Shown here piece by piece: positions 1 to 4,346 of a DNA stretch of 5,440 bases; the stretch's first letter is position 1, and each line of letters opens with the position of its first letter. Position numbers and translations under genes: made by a program. Source of the stretch: an uncultured Coriobacteriales bacterium. Its GTDB lineage: Bacteria; Actinomycetota; Coriobacteriia; Coriobacteriales; UMGS124. Location of the stretch: positions 1 through 5,440 of the forward strand of contig CAKUKJ010000189.1 of the NCBI GenBank assembly GCA_934662525.1, written 5' to 3'. The notes under the pieces were generated by a model. That model had not been told where the DNA came from. It was given only the letters and a program-made list of their open reading frames with translations, and made no database searches.

Positions 1-2
1 CG

Positions 3-140
3 CGGCGGGCGAGCGCGAGCCAGGCCGTCGCGCCGTCGCGGGGCACGGCCTGTAGTGAGAACGTCGTCACCGCCCCAGCCTGCCCCGGCGGCACCCGGGA
101 CGCGGAGCCTTTCTGCGGATGGCAGAGGATGGTGTCGTGA
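3..140 (+). CDS. C-terminal end of an unidentified upstream gene (partial)
   Basis: An open frame runs in from the left edge for 45 codons and stops at TGA 138-140; its start lies outside the window. I do not recognise the product. The visible tail is Ala/Pro/Ser-rich at first, then holds three Cys (residues 17, 27, 38 of the visible part) and ends in GWQRMVS. I prefer this frame because its stop overlaps the GTG start at 137 as GTGA, the classic arrangement of translationally coupled genes, and because its third codon positions are almost all G or C. Two alternatives remain. Frame 2 gives a 17-residue tail ending in a double stop (TAG TGA, 53-58). On the minus strand a GTG at 68-70, or an in-frame one at 92-94, would open a leftward gene beginning VTTFSLQAVPRDG. 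None of the three gives a family match I trust. Confidence 0.35.
   Translation, partial: RRASASQAVAPSRGTACSENVVTAPACPGGTRDAEPFCGWQRMVS
124..129 (+). promoter_or_regulatory. Ribosome binding site for the NUDIX fragment
   Basis: AGAGGA lies 7 bases before GTG 137. It decides the start: ATG 119 is in the same frame, but its only purine stretch (CGGAG, 103-107) is 11 bases away, and starting at 137 gives MNEHEILDIVDENDVVVGQ, which fits a typical NUDIX N-terminus. The GTGA overlap with the upstream stop suggests coupled translation. Confidence 0.5.
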
Positions 141-235
141 ACGAGCACGAGATTCTGGACATCGTCGACGAGAACGACGTGGTGGTCGGCCAGGCGGCGC
201 GGGGCGAGGCCTACCGGCGGCGGCTGCGGGTGCGG
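137..235 (+). pseudogene. NUDIX hydrolase, N-terminal fragment only
   Basis: From GTG 137 the frame reads MNEHEILDIVDENDVVVGQ, followed by AARGEAYRR. This is the N-terminal strand pattern of NUDIX hydrolases of the isopentenyl-diphosphate-isomerase-like/YfcD type, in which E-x-L-D-I-V-D-E-x-x-x-V-x-G precedes an R-x-E-x-(H/Y) segment. Such enzymes cleave nucleoside diphosphate-X compounds. Family members are usually 160-200 residues. Here the resemblance ends after about 30 residues, at a run of CGG codons. The frame stays open to a TAA at 425-427, but that stretch is His/Arg-rich and is a shadow of the TPM-like gene in the next frame. The GX5EX7REUXEEXGU NUDIX box is absent, so no active enzyme can be made. 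The 3' boundary is uncertain within 213-237. An ATG at 119 in the same frame is an alternative start. Confidence 0.65.
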
Positions 236-275
236 CGCCATCATCGCCATCCTGGCCATCATCATACTGGCGAGC

Positions 276-1025
276 GTGCTGCTTGCCGGCATCGACAGCT
301 GCTCAAACGACACGGGCTACTCCGACACCGGCACGGTGGCCGCCTCCACGGTCGAGCGCGAGCCCCTACCTGCGTCGGCAAGCGTCGAGACGGCCTATTA
401 CACCGACGAGGACGGCGATTGGATTAAAAACGCCTCCGATCTTGAGAGTGGCCTGCGCTACTTCTACAAGAAGACGGGCGTGCAGCCGTACCTGTATATC
501 CTGCCCAACGGCACCACGACGTCCACATCCGACCTGCAGTCGCGCGCCGAGAGCCTCTACGGAGAGCTGTTCGAGGACGACGCCCACTTCCTGCTCGTGT
601 TCTGCGACGACGGCGAGGGCGGCTACAACTGCGGCTATGCCGTGGGCTCGCAGGCCAAGACGATCATGGACAACGAGGCCGTCGACATTCTGAGCGACTA
701 CCTCGACCGCTACTACAACGACCTCTCGCTCTCCGAGGAGGAGATTTTCTCCAACGCCTTCTCCAAGACGGCCGACCGCATCATGACCGTCACCGGCTCC
801 ACCGCCCGCACGACGACCATGGTCATCGGCGGCGTCGCCATCGTGGCGATCGTTGCCAGCGTCATCGTCGTTGTGGTGAAGAAGAAAGGCGAGCAGAAGG
901 AGGCCGAGGCAAAGCGCACGCAGGACATCCTCAACACCCCGCTTGAGAAGTTTGGCTCCGACGAGGTGGAGGAGCTGGCCAAGAAGTACCAGACCGACGA
1001 GGAGAAGTCGTCGAAGTCCTCATAA
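276..1025 (+). CDS. TPM-domain-like membrane protein, 5' end missing or altered
   Basis: The frame is open from 141 to TAA 1023-1025, but the first ATG/GTG/TTG codon is GTG 276, giving 249 residues. That start cannot be the ancestral one. Upstream in the same frame, from about 216, the sequence reads GGGCGCG and then AIIAILAIIILASVLLAGI, a membrane helix that GTG 276 cuts in half. Numbered from 276, the protein has: the rest of that helix (1-7); a linker; a domain at about 41-170 with alternating strands and helices (TGVQPYLYILPNG, HFLLVFCDDGEGG, YNCGYAVGSQA); a second hydrophobic helix at 182-201 followed by KKK; and a charged C-terminal tail rich in Lys/Glu. The central pattern resembles TPM-fold domains (Psb32/MBOLO-like), extracytoplasmic domains linked to membrane-protein quality control or phosphatase activity; its function here is inferred. 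No Shine-Dalgarno precedes GTG 276. The gene lies 83 bases upstream of pspA on the same strand, pointing to a joint role in envelope stress. Confidence 0.75.
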   Translation: MLLAGIDSCSNDTGYSDTGTVAASTVEREPLPASASVETAYYTDEDGDWIKNASDLESGLRYFYKKTGVQPYLYILPNGTTTSTSDLQSRAESLYGELFEDDAHFLLVFCDDGEGGYNCGYAVGSQAKTIMDNEAVDILSDYLDRYYNDLSLSEEEIFSNAFSKTADRIMTVTGSTARTTTMVIGGVAIVAIVASVIVVVVKKKGEQKEAEAKRTQDILNTPLEKFGSDEVEELAKKYQTDEEKSSKSS

Positions 1026-1059
1026 GCCGGAATGTAGCTGGGTAAACTAGAGGGTGCAC

Positions 1060-1075
1060 CCGCGCATGGGCGCGG
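1060..1075 (+). repeat. Perfect short hairpin between the TPM-like gene and pspA
   Basis: CCGCGC (1060-1065) and GCGCGG (1070-1075) form a 6-bp GC stem around the loop ATGG, about 33 bases before the pspA start. There is no T-tract, so it is not a normal intrinsic terminator. It could be an operator, a leader hairpin or an mRNA processing/stability element. The rest of the 83-base gap (1026-1108) holds a short AT-richer patch (GTAAACTAG, 1042-1050) that could be a weak -10, but I see no matching -35. Confidence 0.3.
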
Positions 1076-1108
1076 AGGATGTGCCTTCTTCCAAAGATGG
1101 GAGCACCA

Positions 1109-1792
1109 ATGAGCATTCTCGACCGCTTCACCGACATCATCAAGGCCAACATCAACGACCTGCTCGACAAGGCCGAGGACCCCGCCAAGATGATCGACCA
1201 GTACATGCGCGACCTCACCGACAACCTCGCCGAGGTCAAGAAGGAGACCGCCGCCGTCATGGCCGAGGAAGCCCGCGTGGCCCGTCAGGTCAAGGCCAAC
1301 GCCGACGAGGTCGCCAAATACGACGACTTGGCACGCCGTGCGCTCACGGCCGGCAACGAGGGCGACGCCCGCGTGTTTCTCGCCAAGAAGCAGGAGCTGG
1401 CAAGCAAGGGCGAGGCACTCAACGTGACCTACGAGGCCGCCAAGGCCAACGCCCAGAAGATGCGCCAGATGCACGACAAGCTGGTCGACGACATCAACAC
1501 GCTCAACGGTCGCCGCGAGGCCATCAAGGCCAAGACCGCCGTGGCCAGGACGCAGGCGAAGGTCAACCAGTTCTCCAACGCCTCCGACAAGGCCGAGGGC
1601 GCCATGGCTGCCTTTGCCCGCATGGAGGCCAAGGCCGATCAGATGCTCGACCAGGCAAACGCCGAGGCCGAGCTCAACGCCTCTGCCACCACCGACCGCG
1701 CCGCCGACCTGGCCGCCCAGTACGCAAGCACCGGCAACTCGGCGGCGGTAGACGACGAGCTGGCGAAGCTCAAGAAAGAAATGGGGCTCTAA
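1109..1792 (+). CDS. pspA: PspA/IM30 (Vipp1) family membrane-stress protein
   Basis: This 227-residue protein belongs to the PspA/IM30 family of ESCRT-III-like proteins. They polymerise on the cytoplasmic face of the membrane and keep it intact under stress. The start MSILDRFTDIIKANINDLL is the family's N-terminal amphipathic membrane-binding helix, followed by AEDPAKMIDQYMRDL with the conserved proline at position 25. The body is long, Ala/Lys/Glu-rich and helical, with no membrane segment, as expected for the coiled-coil hairpin. The last part (about 185-227) is a short, looser helical tail ending ELAKLKKEMGL; length fits the family. ATG 1109 has GGGAG at 1099-1103. In-frame ATGs at 1079 and 1097 would only add residues before the conserved start. 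No PspF, PspB or PspC is in view; the neighbour is the TPM-like membrane protein, a plausible membrane partner. A hairpin at 1060-1075 and the terminator at 1854-1881 bracket the gene. Confidence 0.93.
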   Translation: MSILDRFTDIIKANINDLLDKAEDPAKMIDQYMRDLTDNLAEVKKETAAVMAEEARVARQVKANADEVAKYDDLARRALTAGNEGDARVFLAKKQELASKGEALNVTYEAAKANAQKMRQMHDKLVDDINTLNGRREAIKAKTAVARTQAKVNQFSNASDKAEGAMAAFARMEAKADQMLDQANAEAELNASATTDRAADLAAQYASTGNSAAVDDELAKLKKEMGL

Positions 1793-1813
1793 GGGTCCCA
1801 GTGGCTCCCGAGG

Positions 1814-1917
1814 GGTTCCAGACTCCCCTCTGGGCTCAGACAGTCCTCGCTTCGAAAAAGGGCCCGTAAGGGTCCTTTTTCTTGCTGCGGAACTCGCCCA
1901 GAGGGGAGTCCGGAACC
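1814..1917. repeat. 22-bp inverted repeat flanking the pspA/trmO terminator
   Basis: The left arm at 1814-1835 and the right arm at 1896-1917 are reverse complements over 22 bases with one mismatch (A1820 against G1911). Pairing can extend outwards by a G-T pair (1813/1918) and a G-C pair (1812/1919). Both arms carry the core GACTCCCCTCTGGGC or its complement. The 60 bases between them contain the terminator hairpin, so the whole 104 bases can fold as a nested double hairpin. It sits between the convergent ends of pspA and trmO. It may be a palindromic intergenic repeat of the REP/MITE-like kind, or an outer stem of a bidirectional terminator. No target-site duplication is evident. Confidence 0.75.
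1854..1881. terminator. Bidirectional intrinsic terminator between pspA and trmO
   Basis: The stem GAAAAAGGGCCC (1854-1865) pairs with GGGTCCTTTTTC (1870-1881) around the loop GTAA: 12 bp with one G-U pair. The five A's on the left and five T's on the right give a U-tract on either strand, so it can end pspA transcripts going right and trmO transcripts going left. It begins about 60 bases after the pspA stop and lies about 130 bases past the trmO stop. Confidence 0.85.
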
Positions 1918-1920
1918 TCA

Positions 1921-2011
1921 GCGCGACCGTGACCATCTCGCTGGCGCGCGAAAGAGCAGGAAGGGCAGAAACCAAGACCAAGAACCAAGAACTTAAGAAC
2001 ATGAGGGGCGT
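1921..2011. other. Non-coding spacer with short tandem repeats before the trmO end
   Basis: No gene is supported here. The stretch 1971-2000 is unusually A-rich for this genome and holds three copies of CCAAGA (1972-1977, 1978-1983, 1985-1990), followed by the palindrome CTTAAG (1992-1997) inside GAACTTAAGAAC. On the minus strand it is the trailer of the trmO transcript, a run of TTCTTGG units. A minus-strand ATG here opens a signal-peptide-looking reading frame, but that frame soon becomes the antisense of pspA, so I do not call it. Confidence 0.4.
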
Positions 2012-2785
2012 CTATCGGATGGTGCCCGTTTCCCTCAGGTGCTGCATTTCCTCGGGGGTCAGTTCTACCACGCGGGTCACGGTGAGGAGGGGGCCGTCTA
2101 CCTTGAAGTGGATGTCGTAGTGCTCAAGCGTGACCCAGAAGTCGCGGCCTTGGGAGGTCACACGGGCGTGCGCGGGGCGGGGGTCTTGGGAGAGGACTTG
2201 GAAGGCGCCCTTGTGTAGGTGGGCGGGCAGCTGGGCAAGGAGCTCGGGCGGGAAGTCAACCTCAAGCTCGTGCCACTCGTCGGCCTCCACCCAGCCGTGG
2301 CCGGCCTCGGGCTTTGAGTCGGAGAAGGGCAGGTAGGGCTTGATGTCATAGATGGGCGAGCCGTCCATCATGTCGGCGCCGATGACATGCAGCGCCGGTC
2401 CACGGCCGCCGTCGGGGTATTCCTCGTCAAGCTCGACGCGGGCGAGCTTGACACAGGAGAGCGCCAGGTCGTTGGGGCGGAAGCTCGAGCGCGTGGCGAA
2501 GACGCCCATGCGCCGCGTGCCTCCCAGGCGGGGCGGGCGCACGGTGGGGGTCCACTTGCCGCCGCGGTGGTTCTGCGAGAAGTCCCAGATGAGCCAGATG
2601 TAGTCGAACGTCTCCAGCCCGCGCACGGCGTCGGCGTCGCAAAACTCCGGCTCAAAGTAGACCACGCCCTCCAGCGCGTCGACCAGGCCGGGCTGGCGGG
2701 GCACGCCGAACTTCACGGGGTAGGGCGTCTTGATGTGGGCGACCGGGCGGATGACGTGCGCGTCGCTGGGGGTTTCGTCTTGCAT
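2012..2785 (-). CDS. trmO: tRNA (N6-threonylcarbamoyladenosine(37)-N6)-methyltransferase TrmO (TsaA/YaeB family)
   Basis: This 257-residue protein matches the TrmO/TsaA family, which uses S-adenosylmethionine to methylate t6A37 to m6t6A in certain tRNAs (tRNA-Thr in E. coli), tuning decoding. The N-terminal TsaA beta-barrel domain occupies about residues 12-150. Its hallmarks are all present: TPYPVKFGVPRQPGL (20-34), RPPRLGG (83-89), GVFATRSSFRPN (94-105) and GSPIYDIKPYLPFSDS (142-157). The remaining 100 residues form the C-terminal domain seen in the E. coli-type protein, which is slightly shorter overall (about 235). The start ATG (minus strand, 2785-2783) has GGAG four bases upstream (2790-2793). 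The frame extends further upstream, but that part covers the promoter region and the start of the divergent gene and has no family resemblance. The gene is convergent with pspA and divergent from the UPF0210 gene; it appears to be monocistronic. Confidence 0.95.
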   Translation of the reverse strand: MQDETPSDAHVIRPVAHIKTPYPVKFGVPRQPGLVDALEGVVYFEPEFCDADAVRGLETFDYIWLIWDFSQNHRGGKWTPTVRPPRLGGTRRMGVFATRSSFRPNDLALSCVKLARVELDEEYPDGGRGPALHVIGADMMDGSPIYDIKPYLPFSDSKPEAGHGWVEADEWHELEVDFPPELLAQLPAHLHKGAFQVLSQDPRPAHARVTSQGRDFWVTLEHYDIHFKVDGPLLTVTRVVELTPEEMQHLRETGTIR

Positions 2786-2818
2786 GCTTCTCCAAGGGGA
2801 TGGGCGAATATCTGCGCC

Positions 2819-2824
2819 ATTGTA
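2819..2824 (-). promoter_or_regulatory. Possible -10 element of the trmO promoter
   Basis: On the minus strand 2824-2819 reads TACAAT, five of six matches to the sigma-70 -10 consensus, 33 bases before the trmO ATG. The best -35-like sequence, TTGCAC (2851-2846), is 21 bases away, which is too far for a good promoter; at the ideal distance the sequence is ACACCC. The assignment is therefore weak. Confidence 0.3.
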
Positions 2825-2868
2825 CGTTCCGGCAGGCCGCAGGGTGTGCAAATCCGGCGCTTGAGCGC

Positions 2869-2926
2869 AAAGCCGATTCTTCTTGCAATATATCCTGCAT
2901 AGAATATAGGGCGACGATTCGGCTTT
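2869..2926. repeat. 11-bp inverted repeat around the promoter-like core of the divergent intergenic region
   Basis: AAAGCCGATTC (2869-2879) and GATTCGGCTTT (2916-2926) are reverse complements at 10 of 11 positions. They enclose a 36-base AT-rich stretch that holds the best promoter candidate for the rightward gene. The arms could be regulator half-sites or a stem that forms in the leader RNA. The spacing (47 bp arm centre to arm centre, about 4.5 helical turns) would not put both arms exactly on one face. Confidence 0.45.
2883..2910 (+). promoter_or_regulatory. Candidate promoter of the UPF0210-flippase operon
   Basis: TTGCAA (2883-2888) and TATAGG (2905-2910) are spaced by 16 bases and resemble -35 and -10 boxes (4 of 6 matches each). 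Overlapping this, TAGAAT (2900-2905) is a better -10 (5 of 6), but the only -35 at 17 bases is the poor TTCTTC (2877-2882). The stretch is the only clearly AT-rich part of the divergent gap, which supports a promoter here. The exact boxes are uncertain. Confidence 0.4.
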
Positions 2927-2927
2927 C

Positions 2928-2944
2928 GGGCGCCTTTTGCGCCC
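2928..2944 (+). promoter_or_regulatory. GC hairpin in the leader just before the UPF0210 ribosome binding site
   Basis: GGGCGC (2928-2933) pairs perfectly with GCGCCC (2939-2944) around the loop CTTTT. It ends 7 bases before the Shine-Dalgarno AAGGAGG (2952-2958). No T-tract follows, so it is not a terminator. It could protect the leader RNA or influence initiation. Confidence 0.35.
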
Positions 2945-2963
2945 CATATGCAAGGAGGCACCC

Positions 2964-4331
2964 GTGCCCGGCATCAGCATCCAAGAGATCGGCGAGACCC
3001 TCAACATGGTCGCCTCGCAGAACCTCGACGTTCGCACCATCACCATGGGCATCAACACGATGAGCTGCGCCGACGAGGATATCGACGTCATGGCGCGCAA
3101 GGTCTACGAGCGTCTCACGCATGCCGCCGAGCGCCTCGTGCCCGTGGCCAACCAGCTCGAGCGCGAGTACGGCATCCCGATCGTCAACAAGCGCATCTCC
3201 GTCACGCCGATGGCCCAGATTGCCGCAGCCACCCGCGCCAAGAACCTGACGCCCCTGGCGCAGGCGATGGACCGCGCCGCCGAGACGGTGGGCGTGGACT
3301 TTGTGGGCGGCTTCAGCGCCCTCGTACAGAAGGGCATCGGCGATGCCGACATGCGCCTCATCGACTCCATCCCCGAGGCGCTTGCCTCCACGAAGCACGT
3401 CTGCTCCTCGGTCAACGTGGCGAGCCTGCGCGCCGGCATCAACATGGACGCCGTGCTCAAGATGGCCCAGACCGTGAAGGACGCCGCCGAGGCCACGGTG
3501 GACGACCACTGCTACGGCGCCGCCAAGATCGTCGTCTTCTCCAACATGGTGGAAGACTCGCCGTTCATGGCGGGCGCGGTGCACGGCTCGGGCGAGGGCG
3601 ACGAGGTCATCAACGTGGGCGTCTCCGGCCCCGGCGTCATGGCCGCCGCGCTCAAGCAGCTTCCCAAGACGGCCGACATGCAGACCGTGGCCGAGAAGAT
3701 CAAGGCCACCTCGTTCAAGATCACGCGCGTCGGCGAGCTCATGGCCCGCGAGGCGTCGCGCCGTCTGGGCGTGCAGATGGGCATCGTCGACCTCTCGCTT
3801 GCCCCCACCCCCGCCGTGGGCGACTCGGTGGCGGACATCCTGGAGATCATCGGCGTGGGCACCTGCGGAGGCCCGGGCACCACGGCGGCCCTCGCCATGC
3901 TCAACGACTCGGTGAAGAAGGGCGGCGTCATGGCCACCTCCTCCATCGGCGGACTTTCCGGCGCGTTTATCCCCGTGTCGGAGGACGCGGGCATGATTCA
4001 TGCCGTTGAGGCGGGCGCCCTCAGCCTGGAGAAGCTCGAGGCCATGACCTGCGTGTGCTCGGTGGGCATCGACATGGTGGCCGTGCCGGGCGACACCAAC
4101 GTGGAGACCATCGCCGGCCTCATCGCCGACGAGATGGCCATCGGCGTCATCAACAACAAGACGACCGCCGTGCGCGTCATTCCCGCCGTGGGCAAGAAGG
4201 TGGGCGAGACGCTCGAGTTCGGGGGCCTCTTCGGCAAGGCGCCCGTGCAGGCCATCAACCAAAACGCCGGCTACGTGTTCGCGCACCGCGGCGGACGCAT
4301 GCCCGCGCCGCTCAACTCGCTCAAGAACTAG
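2964..4331 (+). CDS. UPF0210 / DUF711 (PFL-like) family protein, function unknown
   Basis: This 455-residue protein is full length for the UPF0210/DUF711 family (about 445-455). These are soluble cytoplasmic proteins whose fold is reported to resemble the pyruvate formate-lyase/ribonucleotide reductase barrel, but with no established reaction. The match is strong throughout: [11 protein letters not shown] near the N-terminus, NKRISVTP (75-82), [10 protein letters not shown] (115-124), [25 protein letters not shown] (279-288), GTCGGPGTT (299-307), [24 protein letters not shown] (361-371), PGDT (375-378) and a C-terminus near [11 protein letters not shown]. Conserved cysteines at 301, 363 and 365 are possible active-site or metal residues (inferred). 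GTG 2964 is the start because AAGGAGG lies at 2952-2958; an in-frame TTG at 2937 would place that site inside the gene. In other bacteria the family often follows a small ACT-domain protein (UPF0237); none is seen here. The flippase-like gene follows after 15 bases. Confidence 0.93.
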   Translation: MPGISIQEIGETLNMVASQNLDVRTITMGINTMSCADEDIDVMARKVYERLTHAAERLVPVANQLEREYGIPIVNKRISVTPMAQIAAATRAKNLTPLAQAMDRAAETVGVDFVGGFSALVQKGIGDADMRLIDSIPEALASTKHVCSSVNVASLRAGINMDAVLKMAQTVKDAAEATVDDHCYGAAKIVVFSNMVEDSPFMAGAVHGSGEGDEVINVGVSGPGVMAAALKQLPKTADMQTVAEKIKATSFKITRVGELMAREASRRLGVQMGIVDLSLAPTPAVGDSVADILEIIGVGTCGGPGTTAALAMLNDSVKKGGVMATSSIGGLSGAFIPVSEDAGMIHAVEAGALSLEKLEAMTCVCSVGIDMVAVPGDTNVETIAGLIADEMAIGVINNKTTAVRVIPAVGKKVGETLEFGGLFGKAPVQAINQNAGYVFAHRGGRMPAPLNSLKN

Positions 4332-4346
4332 GCAAACCCCTGCGGT

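Noticed and set aside
1..94. A possible leftward gene start on the minus strand (VTTFSLQAVPRDG...).
   Set aside because: The visible piece is only about 23-31 codons, has no clear ribosome binding site and would leave little room for promoters. The GTGA overlap favours a plus-strand gene instead. It is kept only as an alternative.
55..693. A 212-codon plus-strand open frame across the NUDIX/TPM junction.
   Set aside because: It is Ser/Pro/Arg/Thr-rich low-complexity sequence in the third frame, matching neither real gene.
1054..1869. A 271-codon plus-strand open frame overlapping pspA in another frame.
   Set aside because: It is Arg/Gly/Gln-rich without domain resemblance and spans the terminator; pspA is well supported in the other frame.
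713..2002. A 429-codon minus-strand open frame starting with a signal-peptide-like stretch (MFLSSWFLVLVSALPALS).
   Set aside because: It runs antisense through the spacer, the terminator, all of pspA and part of the TPM-like gene. Its composition is the Gly/Val/Leu/His-rich pattern expected of antisense GC-rich code, and it has no recognisable domain.
2948..4009. A 353-codon plus-strand open frame overlapping the UPF0210 gene.
   Set aside because: It is Arg/His-rich, a frame shadow of the conserved protein.
2652..4286. A 544-codon minus-strand open frame opposite the UPF0210 gene.
   Set aside because: It is extremely rich in His, Gly, Ala and Asp, a typical shadow of a GC-rich gene; the plus strand carries a clear conserved family.
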